Assembly: GCA_041667045.1 (NCBI GenBank)
Contig: JBAYFS010000144.1
Coordinates: 1 to 6,036 of the forward strand
Source of the DNA: JAQVSV01 sp041667045
GTDB lineage: Bacteria > Elusimicrobiota > Elusimicrobia > Elusimicrobiales > Elusimicrobiaceae
Length of the DNA: 6,036 nt
Direction: 5' to 3'
Shown: piece after piece, positions 1 through 5,817 of the stretch
Position numbering within the stretch: position 1 is the first letter of the stretch
How the letters are laid out: every line of letters starts with the position of its first letter
Notes under the pieces: generated by a model
The model's database searches: none
The model's input: only the letters and a program-made list of their open reading frames with translations
Told to the model about the DNA's origin: nothing
Position numbers and translations under genes: made by a program

Positions 1-26
1 AGATCGGATGTCGGTATTGCACCCAT
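1..26 (-). CDS. Possible 5' end of a gene running off the left edge
   Basis: On the minus strand an ATG at 26-24 opens a frame reading MGAIPTSD before the window ends. An AGGA motif (37-34) sits seven bases upstream, which is good ribosome-binding spacing. The start codon lies only 19 bases beyond the hairpin at 46-71 and 65 bases after the stop of the cyclase-family gene, on the same strand. Eight residues are too few to name a family. The call rests only on the start codon, the ribosome-binding site and co-orientation, and it could be chance. Confidence 0.4.
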
Positions 27-45
27 AATTTTTTCCTAATAAACA

Positions 46-71
46 CGGACTGCCTGAAGGCAGGCAGTCCG
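46..71 (-). terminator. Hairpin after the cyclase gene (terminator or intercistronic stem-loop)
   Basis: CGGACTGCCTG (46-56) and CAGGCAGTCCG (61-71) form a perfect 11-bp stem around a four-base loop, 20 bases past the cyclase stop codon. The minus-strand sequence that follows has only an interrupted T-run (TGTTTATTAG), so intrinsic termination would be weak. The ribosome-binding site of a possible next gene follows directly, which leaves little room for a new promoter. It may act as a leaky terminator or as an mRNA-stabilising stem between two co-transcribed genes. Confidence 0.6.
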
Positions 72-91
72 CGTAATTTTCAAGTAAGCTT

Positions 92-904
92 TCAGCCTTG
101 CCAGGCCACTATCCGGCACATGGACGATTCCAGCTCAATGCCACGCAGCGGAAACGCGCCTATCCACGCGCGCTGGTTGCTCAGCTGGTTAATCTCGCCG
201 CCGATGTTTTCGGCGTGCACGATTTTTTCCGGGAACAGCTTTAGATGCATAACCTGATAATAGGTTTCAAGCGGGAAAAGTTCGTCCCAGGTTTTACCGT
301 AAAGCTTTTTAATCTTGGCGTCCGCTTCAGCGAAGGATTTAGGATGCCAGTTGCGGATGATGGTGTTCATGGGGTGGTCGGCGCTGCCGCAGTCCACTCC
401 GATCCATTTGAATTTCATTTTCAGCGCCCATTTGTGGAATTCGGGGCCCGGGCCGGGATGTTTCACGAAATAGCGCAATTCGTCAGCCTTTGGCTGGTCC
501 CAGGCGTAGCGGTTGTAACCGGTATTTATGATAAGCACGTCGCCTTTTTTAATTTCCGCCTTGCTCATGAGGAGATCTGGTTCGTACAAATCGTAATCCC
601 CCACGCAATCCGAAAGGTCAACCACAACGCCTTCGCCCACCCATTCGTTTAAGGGAACCGCGCCGATAGCGCGTCCGCAGGAATGAAAGTGAATCTCGCC
701 GTCCATGTGCGTGCCGACGTGGTTGCTGGTCTGGATAATCTGACCGTTCGCGCCCTGGCCCATGTGCGCGCCGGCGATACGCTTGAAATACTGTATCGAA
801 AGCGGCATATAGCTTGGCCACGGCGGAGTGTGAACGCTTAACGGCTGCGTCAGGTCATACATTTTAGCTTTGTTCATCATTTTGAGAAAATCAGAGTTTT
901 TCAT
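92..904 (-). CDS. Cyclase-family metal-dependent hydrolase (kynurenine formamidase/isatin hydrolase-like)
   Basis: This 270-residue protein belongs to the cyclase family (Pfam PF04199), whose known members hydrolyse amide or lactam/lactone bonds, for example N-formylkynurenine or isatin. The family signature HxGTHxDxxxHF is present as H62-V-G-T-H66-M-D68, with H72-F73 following. H220 and E232 (in a VMHLKLFPEKIVHAEN segment) match the remaining metal ligands known from KynB-type enzymes. GDVLIINTG (121-129) and GVDCGSAD (169-176) are further family blocks, and the length is normal. There is no signal peptide, so it should be cytoplasmic. The chosen ATG has AGGAG at 914-910, five bases upstream. 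The gene appears to have its own promoter and a palindromic operator candidate. The substrate cannot be read from the sequence. A FdrA/DUF1116 pair about 3.5 kb away hints at ureide or carbamoyl metabolism, but this is inference. Confidence 0.88.
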   Translation of the reverse strand: MKNSDFLKMMNKAKMYDLTQPLSVHTPPWPSYMPLSIQYFKRIAGAHMGQGANGQIIQTSNHVGTHMDGEIHFHSCGRAIGAVPLNEWVGEGVVVDLSDCVGDYDLYEPDLLMSKAEIKKGDVLIINTGYNRYAWDQPKADELRYFVKHPGPGPEFHKWALKMKFKWIGVDCGSADHPMNTIIRNWHPKSFAEADAKIKKLYGKTWDELFPLETYYQVMHLKLFPEKIVHAENIGGEINQLSNQRAWIGAFPLRGIELESSMCRIVAWQG

Positions 905-919
905 GGTAGCTCCTATACA

Positions 920-955
920 TATATTAATGTTAATATAAACTCCCTTTTATTGCAA
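920..955 (-). promoter_or_regulatory. Promoter of the cyclase gene with overlapping palindromic operator candidate
   Basis: On the minus strand a TTGCAA box (950-955) lies 17 bases before TAACAT (932-927), a plausible -35/-10 pair with four matches to each consensus hexamer. The -10 box is inside a perfect palindrome, TATATTAATGTTAATATA (920-937): 8-bp arms around a two-base centre. A dimeric regulator bound there would block RNA polymerase. The AT-rich composition means the promoter match is moderate evidence only. The symmetry is exact. Confidence 0.5.
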
Positions 956-970
956 GAACGCGGAATAAAT

Positions 971-1000
971 AAAAAACCCGTCCTTTTAAGACGGGTTTTT
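971..1000 (-). terminator. Rho-independent terminator of the Bax inhibitor-SH3 operon
   Basis: A stem of ACCCGTC (976-982) and GACGGGT (990-996), extended by A/T pairs to 972 and 1000, encloses a seven-base loop. On the minus strand it ends in a run of six T (976-971), and it lies 20 bases after the stop codon of the SH3 protein gene. It also has a T-run on the plus strand, so it could work in both directions, but no plus-strand gene upstream needs it. It insulates the operon from the cyclase promoter just downstream. Confidence 0.88.
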
Positions 1001-1019
1001 CAGAATTCACCGGAAAAAG

Positions 1020-1472
1020 TTACAAAGAACCCCAAAGCAGGCCTTTGGAAATCCAGCCTTCGGTGCCGTTTTCGTCGGTGACGTTGTACCAGCCGTTTTT
1101 CTTGCCCAGCACCTTAAACGAAAACTCCTTGTCCACTTCCCAGACGACGTCTTTGTCGGAACCGGGTCCGGAGCGCAGATTAGCCACTTTTGCTTTCACC
1201 GTCACGGTGGGCGTTTTGACCAGCACCGAGGTGTGTATCCAGCCGGTGTAATTGGCGAAATCGCGCACGTGCGCCCATTTGCCTTTCCGCTCAAGAATTT
1301 CAAGCGGGGTGAATTTCCACGCCGTCCACACAATCTCCGCGTCCGCGCCGGGCTGCGAGCGGATGTTGGCTTTCGAAGTTTTAACGCTCATCAGTTCCGC
1401 CATGGCGCAAGCCGAAACGCCGAACAGCGCGAAAGCGAGCAGAACAAAAAACCTGCTGTATATTTTATTCAT
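1020..1472 (-). CDS. Exported protein with two bacterial SH3 domains
   Basis: The start is the ATG at 1472-1470. A TTG three bases further upstream would touch the GGGGGAG ribosome-binding site (1482-1476), so it is less likely. The 150-residue product begins with a signal peptide: basic start, hydrophobic core at residues 8-21. V19-S20-A21-C22 fits a lipobox, while AMA-E at 23-26 fits signal peptidase I, so it is either a lipoprotein or a soluble periplasmic protein. Two tandem SH3 repeats follow, about residues 28-85 and 90-147. Each has an ANIRSQPG/ANLRSGPG block, a central GKW/NGW and a terminal GWI motif. Such domains commonly bind peptidoglycan or other envelope partners. There is no catalytic domain. 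The gene starts 12 bases after the stop of the Bax inhibitor-like gene, with its ribosome-binding site in that gap, so the two are co-transcribed. Confidence 0.87.
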   Translation of the reverse strand: MNKIYSRFFVLLAFALFGVSACAMAELMSVKTSKANIRSQPGADAEIVWTAWKFTPLEILERKGKWAHVRDFANYTGWIHTSVLVKTPTVTVKAKVANLRSGPGSDKDVVWEVDKEFSFKVLGKKNGWYNVTDENGTEGWISKGLLWGSL

Positions 1473-1484
1473 CAACTCCCCCGT

Positions 1485-2210
1485 TTACTTGCGGTCCGAC
1501 AGTTTCGACAGAAGGCGCAGTATTTCCAGATACAGCCACACCAGCGTGACCATAAGGGCGAAGGCGCCGTACCATTCCATATATTTCGGCGCGCCCTGCC
1601 GGCTGCCCTGCTCGATAAAATCAAAATCCATCATAAGGCTGAACGCCGCCACGCCGCAAACCACAAGGCTGAAAATTATCCCCATCGGGCCGGAGCTGGT
1701 GATAAAGCCCATGCCGCTTCCGAAAAAGCCCATAATCATGTTGACGACATAAACCACCATGATGCCGCCCACGGCGCACATCATGACCATTTTGAACCTG
1801 TTGTCCACTTTGATAATGCCGCTTCTGTACAGCGTCAGCATGACGAAAAGCACGCCGAAAGTGGCTAACGCAGCGTTGACCGCGATGCCGGGATAACGCA
1901 CGTTGAAAACGGCGGATATTGCGCCAAGAAGCATACCTTCCGCAAAGGCGTAAACCGGGGCGAGATAGGGCGCGGTGACCGGTTTAAAGCTGATTATGAG
2001 CGCGAGCACGAAACCAACGATCGCCGCGATCATGCTAAAGCCCATTGATGCGGAGGGGTTCGACCACGCCAAAGCGGCCGCCGCTACTGCGACCAGCAGA
2101 AGCAGTAAAGTTTTGGATACGGTTCCCTGCACCGTCATCACTTCGGCGCTGCCGAAGGCCGCCGTGGATGTGAATACGTTTTCACCTAATACGGGATTTG
2201 ATGTTCTCAT
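1485..2210 (-). CDS. Bax inhibitor-1/YccA-family seven-TM membrane protein
   Basis: This 241-residue protein has seven hydrophobic segments, at about 33-49, 58-75, 84-103, 109-128, 142-160, 177-195 and 213-233. A polar N-terminal stretch of about 30 residues precedes them. Family marks are VYAFAEGMLLGAIS (86-99) and a C-terminal block with MMDFDFIEQG (193-202), then EWYGAF and LVWLYLEILRLL (223-234). This pattern is typical of the BaxI_1-type bacterial branch. The acidic pair D195/D197 sits where related channels such as YetJ use aspartates for pH-dependent calcium leak; transferring that role here is inference. Other family members (YccA) interact with the membrane protease FtsH. The ATG has a strong AGGAGG (2220-2215) four bases upstream. 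It is the first gene of an operon with the SH3 protein and is divergent from the HTH-PAS regulator. Confidence 0.92.
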   Translation of the reverse strand: MRTSNPVLGENVFTSTAAFGSAEVMTVQGTVSKTLLLLLVAVAAAALAWSNPSASMGFSMIAAIVGFVLALIISFKPVTAPYLAPVYAFAEGMLLGAISAVFNVRYPGIAVNAALATFGVLFVMLTLYRSGIIKVDNRFKMVMMCAVGGIMVVYVVNMIMGFFGSGMGFITSSGPMGIIFSLVVCGVAAFSLMMDFDFIEQGSRQGAPKYMEWYGAFALMVTLVWLYLEILRLLSKLSDRK

Positions 2211-2214
2211 CGTT

Positions 2215-2263
2215 CCTCCTTAAGAATATGTAACTATTATACAGTTTATGGAGCGTGCGTAAA
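2215..2263 (-). promoter_or_regulatory. Near-consensus promoter and Shine-Dalgarno of the Bax inhibitor operon
   Basis: On the minus strand a perfect TATAAT (2241-2236) is preceded, 16 bases upstream, by TTTACG (2263-2258), which matches four of six -35 positions. Transcription would start near 2229, leaving a leader of about 18 bases that carries AGGAGG (2220-2215). This predicts strong housekeeping sigma-factor expression. The promoter faces away from the HTH-PAS regulator in a 141-bp shared intergenic region. Confidence 0.75.
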
Positions 2264-2318
2264 ACCGTTTAGCTGAAGTTCCCCCCAAAAATTGCTGCGG
2301 GAACTGCGGCGGGGCGCA

Positions 2319-2345
2319 ATTCCAATATGGAATATTTTGTAAAAT
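2319..2345 (+). promoter_or_regulatory. Regulator-gene promoter with palindrome; possible leaderless start
   Basis: TAAAAT (2340-2345) matches five of six -10 positions and would place the transcript start at about 2352, the A of the regulator's ATG. No Shine-Dalgarno sequence precedes that ATG (the upstream bases read AATAATGGG), which fits a leaderless mRNA. No convincing -35 box is visible. A perfect inverted repeat, ATTCCA-ATA-TGGAAT (2319-2333), sits in the -35 to -20 region, a common position for an XRE-type autorepressor or activator site. That role is inference. Confidence 0.45.
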
Positions 2346-2351
2346 AATGGG

Positions 2352-3914
2352 ATGAAACGGCTCCAGACAAAACACTACCACAAAATTACGGAACAGTTGC
2401 GCGCGGCGCGCGCCGAAGCGGGCCTGCGGCAGGAAACCGCCGCGAAACTGCTGGGAACAACGCAGTCTTACCTGTCGAAAGCGGAAGCCGGAAAACTGCG
2501 CATAGACCTGGTGCAGTTAAGGCGATTCTCAAAACTTTATAAAAAAGACCTGTCCTATTTTCTTGACGACACGGCAAGCGTGACGACCGGGAAGTCCCCT
2601 GAAAGCGAGCCGGGCATAGACTGGCCCGGCGTAATAGGGGACATGAACTGCGGAGTCTGGGCCGTTAACGACGACGGGATTACCCTCACCGTCAACCGCG
2701 CCATGGCGGACATGCTGGGTTACCCCATGGCGGAGATGGCGGGCAGGATGATCGGCGAATTTATGCGCGCGGATTCCGCGCTCCAGCTTTTAAAGGACCT
2801 GCGTTCGCGGGATCAGGGCGCCCGGGAAATGAGCGACGCGGAATTCATTCATAAAAATGGCGAACCGGTTTTAGCCGACATCATCACCTCCGCTGTGACG
2901 GACGGGCAGGGCAACCTGTCAGGCGGAGTGATTTTCGCCATGCCGTCGGGCCTGCGCGAAAAGAACAAGGAAATTCTGCGCACTTCCTCAAAACTTATTG
3001 ACGAAAGTTTCGACGCCGTTATCCTGCTTCAGGACGGCGTTATAAAATACGCCAACAAAACCGCCTGCTCCCTCTCGGCCTACGGCTACGAAGAACTGCG
3101 GGGCCGCGATTTCCTGACTCTTATCACGCCGGAACTGCGCGGCGAAGTGGCGCGCCGGCACGCCATGCGCGTAAAAGGCGCGAAGCTTCCGGCTACGCTT
3201 GAGACCAGAATCCAGCTGAAAAACGGAAAACATCTGGATGTTGAACTTGTGATGGGCAATCTCCTGTATAAAGGCAAACCGGCCTATATCGTGGTCGCGC
3301 GTGATATTTCAAAACGCAAAATGCAGGAGGAGGAAACAAAATACCGCCTTGAGTCCGCGCAGGACGAAACCCTGCGCAAGTGCCGGACGATGGCGGCGGT
3401 GGCGGCGGATCTGGCGGACGGCGCGAGCGTGCTTTCCGCGCTGAGCGGCGAATCCGGCGCGCTTAAACGGCTTTCGGAAAAACTCGCCGCGGATTTTCAC
3501 AAAGTATCCGAAGAAACCCCGTCGCTGCCTCAGCCTGATTTTAATCCCCACGATTTAATCGCCAGAACGGTAAAGCGCGTGAAAAGCGCCTTCTCCGGAA
3601 AAAACCGGCTCGCCATACAGATAGAAACCTCTCCCGGCATTCCCGTCACTCTTAAAGGAAACGGACGGGCGGCGCTCGCCGCCGCGGAAAACATAATGCG
3701 CAACACGGCGAACTTTTCGCGCGGCGCGGCCATAGCCGTAAAAGCGGAGTACAAAACTGGCGGGAATGGCTTTCTAAAACTGGAGTTTTCCGCGCAGGGC
3801 GACGTTACGCCGGAAGCGGATATTAAAAAAACCATAATCCAGAAACAGTTTCACGGGGCTAATCCGGTTTTATCGCTGGCGGCTTTTCTGGCGGACAGCG
3901 GCTCTATATCCTAA
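2352..3914 (+). CDS. XRE HTH - PAS - PAS - degenerate histidine-kinase regulator
   Basis: The 520-residue product starts with a Cro/CI-type helix-turn-helix (about 12-72, with RQETAAKLLGTTQSYLSKAEAGK). Two PAS domains follow, at about 93-200 and 214-320; the second ends in VVARDISKRKMQEEE, the usual PAS exit into a coiled coil. Residues 325-385 resemble a DHp domain and 395-520 a HATPase domain. Key residues are lost by my alignment. AAVAADLADG (348-357) matches the G-G-V-A-H-D-L-N-N pattern with Ala352 in place of the phospho-His. The DxGxG box reads SAQGD (480-484), and the GLGLS box reads NPVLS (504-508). N451 of the N-box (ENIMRN) remains. No transmembrane segment is present, so it should be cytoplasmic and should bind DNA directly in response to a PAS signal. 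The stop at 3912-3914 falls just after SGSIS, before the last HATPase strand, which continues in another frame. The start is set by the HTH; there is no clear ribosome-binding site. Confidence 0.85.
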   Translation: MKRLQTKHYHKITEQLRAARAEAGLRQETAAKLLGTTQSYLSKAEAGKLRIDLVQLRRFSKLYKKDLSYFLDDTASVTTGKSPESEPGIDWPGVIGDMNCGVWAVNDDGITLTVNRAMADMLGYPMAEMAGRMIGEFMRADSALQLLKDLRSRDQGAREMSDAEFIHKNGEPVLADIITSAVTDGQGNLSGGVIFAMPSGLREKNKEILRTSSKLIDESFDAVILLQDGVIKYANKTACSLSAYGYEELRGRDFLTLITPELRGEVARRHAMRVKGAKLPATLETRIQLKNGKHLDVELVMGNLLYKGKPAYIVVARDISKRKMQEEETKYRLESAQDETLRKCRTMAAVAADLADGASVLSALSGESGALKRLSEKLAADFHKVSEETPSLPQPDFNPHDLIARTVKRVKSAFSGKNRLAIQIETSPGIPVTLKGNGRAALAAAENIMRNTANFSRGAAIAVKAEYKTGGNGFLKLEFSAQGDVTPEADIKKTIIQKQFHGANPVLSLAAFLADSGSIS

Positions 3915-4027
3915 AAATACCGGCGGAACCGGGCCGCGCGCCGGCTTTCACAAAAGCTTCGGCGCCGCGGGATATCAGAATCAGCCAGAGGCATACGAAC
4001 GCGGGATTCCGCCGCGGGTCGAAAATC
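3909..4027 (+). other. Apparent -1 frame break: kinase C-terminal strand and linker in another frame
   Basis: After the TAA at 3912-3914, the frame one base back (starting CTA at 3911) reads LKIPAEPGRAPAFTKASAP and then a linker into SKIMLVHPDE, the receiver domain. Joined to the SGSIS that ends the kinase ORF, this gives SGSIS-LKIPAEPGRAPAFT, a fair match to the final strand of HATPase domains (GGSISxxSxPGxGTxFT). One extra C in TATCC (3907-3911) would restore the reading. This frame has no ATG, GTG or TTG between 3863 and 4028, and a TAA at 3860-3862 closes it upstream. The break is therefore confined to 3863-3914. Confidence 0.7.
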
Positions 4028-4381
4028 ATGCTCGTCCATCCGGATGAGATTTTTTCCCAAACCTTCGCCCGTGTTTTGGAAAACGCCGGCGCGGATGTCA
4101 CCATGATGCAAAGCGGTTCTCTGGCCTTAACGCGTCTGGCAAAAGAGAACTTCGGACTCGCCGTGCTTAATGACGAGTTAGACGGCATTTCCGCCGGACA
4201 GGCCGCCCGCTTTCTCCGGCTTTCCCCGGCAAAGAATATAGCTTTAATACTGCTCCGTGCCGGTCCGGCAAACGGCGGCGAGAAAGATGTTTTCAATCTG
4301 GTATTGGAAAAACCATTTACGGCTGAAGATCTGCTGTACTCCTGCCTGCAGGCTGAAAAACAGCAGGGCGTTCCGAACTAG
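4028..4381 (+). CDS. Degenerate receiver (response-regulator) domain, likely C-terminal part of the upstream regulator
   Basis: Read from the ATG at 4028 this is 117 residues with a receiver-like pattern: MLVHPDEIFSQTFARVLENAG, then FGLAVLNDELDG, IALILLRAG and finally LEKPFTAEDLL. The active site is eroded. The acidic pair reads H4-P5, the phospho-acceptor Asp is N48, the Thr/Ser position is R77, and only the Lys of KPF (K95) is intact. It is therefore a pseudo-receiver. This ATG lies inside the first beta strand: the codons before it read SKI, and complete receivers usually begin with such residues. There is no convincing ribosome-binding site. The open frame also continues upstream through the missing end of the kinase domain. 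I therefore read it as the C-terminal domain of the 2352 regulator after a frame break. An independent single-domain protein is the less likely alternative. Confidence 0.65.
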   Translation: MLVHPDEIFSQTFARVLENAGADVTMMQSGSLALTRLAKENFGLAVLNDELDGISAGQAARFLRLSPAKNIALILLRAGPANGGEKDVFNLVLEKPFTAEDLLYSCLQAEKQQGVPN

Positions 4382-4394
4382 CGGAACGCCCTGC
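4356..4394 (-). terminator. Terminator of the FdrA-DUF1116 operon, overlapping the receiver ORF end
   Basis: GCAGGGCGTTCCG (4363-4375) and CGGAACGCCCTGC (4382-4394) form a perfect 13-bp stem with a six-base loop. On the minus strand it is followed almost at once by TGTTTTT, giving a classic intrinsic terminator 19 bases past the DUF1116 stop codon. The left arm encodes the last residues of the receiver ORF, and that ORF's TAG (4379-4381) sits in the loop. On the plus strand the nearest T-rich run (TTTTATTT, 4411-4418) is too distant for strong termination. Confidence 0.85.
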
Positions 4395-4412
4395 GGCATA
4401 CTGAAACTGATT

Positions 4413-5816
4413 TTATTTAAGCTTCTTCGCCAACCCTTCAACGGCTTTTTTAAACGGCTCGGCTGGCGCGCTCACAACACCCGCGCCAACCTGCCCGACG
4501 CCGGGGTTTTTGTGCGCGACGCCCGTGTCTATAAATGGGAAAATACCTTTTTCCACAACCTTAACCGCGTCAATGCCGGTGGGCGTGCCGCGGAAGTTCA
4601 AATACGGAATCTGGTAAGCGTTGTTTTCCCCCGCCGTGATTTCATACATCTGCAAAGTGTAGCCCACCGCGTCAGCGGCGGAACCGCCCACAAACTGCAC
4701 AATCGCCGGAGCGGCGGCTATGGCGAACCCGCCGAGCGCGTTGGTTTCGGTAATCGCGCTGTCGCCGATATCGGGATTCGCGTCCGCTTTTGTGAACCCG
4801 GCGAAAAACAGCGCGTCAGGCACCAGCGCGGGACCGGTGAACCATTCATCGCCCGTGCCGGAAAGCTGAACGCCGAAATCCGTTCCGTTTCTGGCCATTA
4901 CAACAGCCACGCTGCTGTTGGGGACGTTGCGCGCCGCGTCCAGAGTGGCTTTGCTGGCCGCCATGGAGAGATTCAGGAAAAAGTGGTCGTTTCCGTTTAT
5001 GAAATCAAGCGCCGCGGCGGCGTCCGCCGGACTGGCGCACGTTTTAATAACGGCGGGCGCGATGGCGCGGTACAAAAGCGAGGTGCCCGCGCGGTTGCGG
5101 TTATGGACCTCATCGCCCATGTGCAGAGCCTGCGCGATGATATTTTTCAAATCAATCCCGCCCGTGGATTCCACGGCTTTTTTCAGCACGGGGTAAAGCG
5201 TTTCTTCCATCCACTTGAGCTTTTTGATTACTTCGGGACCGTACGCCCCGTAACGCAGCACTTTGCCGAGGCCTTCGTTTAGCGTGCTGTAGGCCATATT
5301 GCCGAACTGCGCGTTCTTCACCATGAAAACCGGCATGGAGAAAGACACGATGCCGGCCATCGGGCCGACAGCCGAATGCTCGTGGCAGGGCGCGAACTCG
5401 ATTTTGCCGGATTTTGCCAGCGTTTCCGCTTCCTCGGGAGTTTGGGCGAGTCCTTCATATATCAGCGCGCCCAGCACCGCGCCGCGCATGGGGCCGCACA
5501 TGCGGTCCCAGTTAACCGGAGGCCCGGCGTGCAGAAGCAGATTTTTCTTCATTCCGGGGACGACTTTTCCGGCAGTATCAAGGCCGATCAACACCGGTTT
5601 CCCGGCGAGAATGGTTTTCAGAACCCGCGCGTTCGCTTCTTCTATTTTCGCGCGGTTTTCATTGATGGCCGCCATGTCCGCTTTAGAAACGTCCAACGGC
5701 GGCTTCCATTCCACCTGAACGGAGGGGCACTTCACGTTGTCGAACGTTTCCTTAAAGGATTTAAGTCCGACGTTTATCACTGCGGTTTTGCTTTTCAAAA
5801 GTTTATCAAGCGGCAT
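4413..5816 (-). CDS. DUF1116 protein, AllG/YlbE/YahG family (putative carbamoyltransferase subunit)
   Basis: This 467-residue protein is a full-length DUF1116 member, close in size to E. coli YahG and somewhat longer than YlbE (AllG). With FdrA (AllF) and YlbF (AllH), AllG is assigned to oxamate carbamoyltransferase, which converts oxalurate to oxamate plus carbamoyl phosphate at the end of anaerobic allantoin breakdown. Conserved-looking blocks are CGPMRGAVLGALIYEGLA (107-124), CHEHSAVGPMAG (144-155), HMGDEVHNRNRAG (232-244), NGNDHFFLN (274-282), ARNGTDFGVQLSG (308-320), DIGDSAITETNALGG (349-363) and HKNPGVGQVGAG (435-446). There is no signal peptide or membrane anchor. The ATG follows the FdrA stop by one base (TAA-T-ATG), with AGGGAG (5829-5824) inside the end of that gene, so translation is probably coupled. 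A terminator follows, so no AllH-like gene lies directly downstream. Because YahFG-type paralogues have uncertain substrates, oxalurate itself is unproven here. Confidence 0.88.
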   Translation of the reverse strand: MPLDKLLKSKTAVINVGLKSFKETFDNVKCPSVQVEWKPPLDVSKADMAAINENRAKIEEANARVLKTILAGKPVLIGLDTAGKVVPGMKKNLLLHAGPPVNWDRMCGPMRGAVLGALIYEGLAQTPEEAETLAKSGKIEFAPCHEHSAVGPMAGIVSFSMPVFMVKNAQFGNMAYSTLNEGLGKVLRYGAYGPEVIKKLKWMEETLYPVLKKAVESTGGIDLKNIIAQALHMGDEVHNRNRAGTSLLYRAIAPAVIKTCASPADAAAALDFINGNDHFFLNLSMAASKATLDAARNVPNSSVAVVMARNGTDFGVQLSGTGDEWFTGPALVPDALFFAGFTKADANPDIGDSAITETNALGGFAIAAAPAIVQFVGGSAADAVGYTLQMYEITAGENNAYQIPYLNFRGTPTGIDAVKVVEKGIFPFIDTGVAHKNPGVGQVGAGVVSAPAEPFKKAVEGLAKKLK

Positions 5817-5817
5817 A

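Noticed and set aside
245..652. A 135-residue plus-strand frame opposite the cyclase gene
   Set aside because: It is fully antisense to the cyclase-family gene, which carries its metal-binding signature, and it has no recognisable motif.
905..1019. Short gene in the gap between the cyclase and SH3 genes
   Set aside because: The gap is explained by a terminator, a promoter and a palindrome, and I saw no frame with a start codon and ribosome-binding site.
1233..1868. A 211-residue plus-strand frame rich in His and Ala
   Set aside because: It is antisense to the Bax inhibitor-like and SH3 genes, both of which show clear family motifs. The His-rich composition is the reverse complement of Met- and Val-rich membrane codons.
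2295..2309. Two direct CTGCGG repeats in the divergent intergenic region
   Set aside because: Six-base repeats nine bases apart in a GC-rich patch are easily expected by chance. No further copies or symmetry support a binding site.
3825..3831. Run of seven A as the frameshift or slippage site in the kinase gene
   Set aside because: A -1 shift here would meet TAA at 3860-3862, and the zero-frame residues after it (VLSLAAFLADSGSI) still look like the kinase domain. The break must be later.
4257..5282. A 341-residue open frame on the plus strand
   Set aside because: It lies largely antisense to the well-supported DUF1116 gene, is rich in Arg, Gly and His as expected from GC-rich antisense reading, and shows no recognisable domain.
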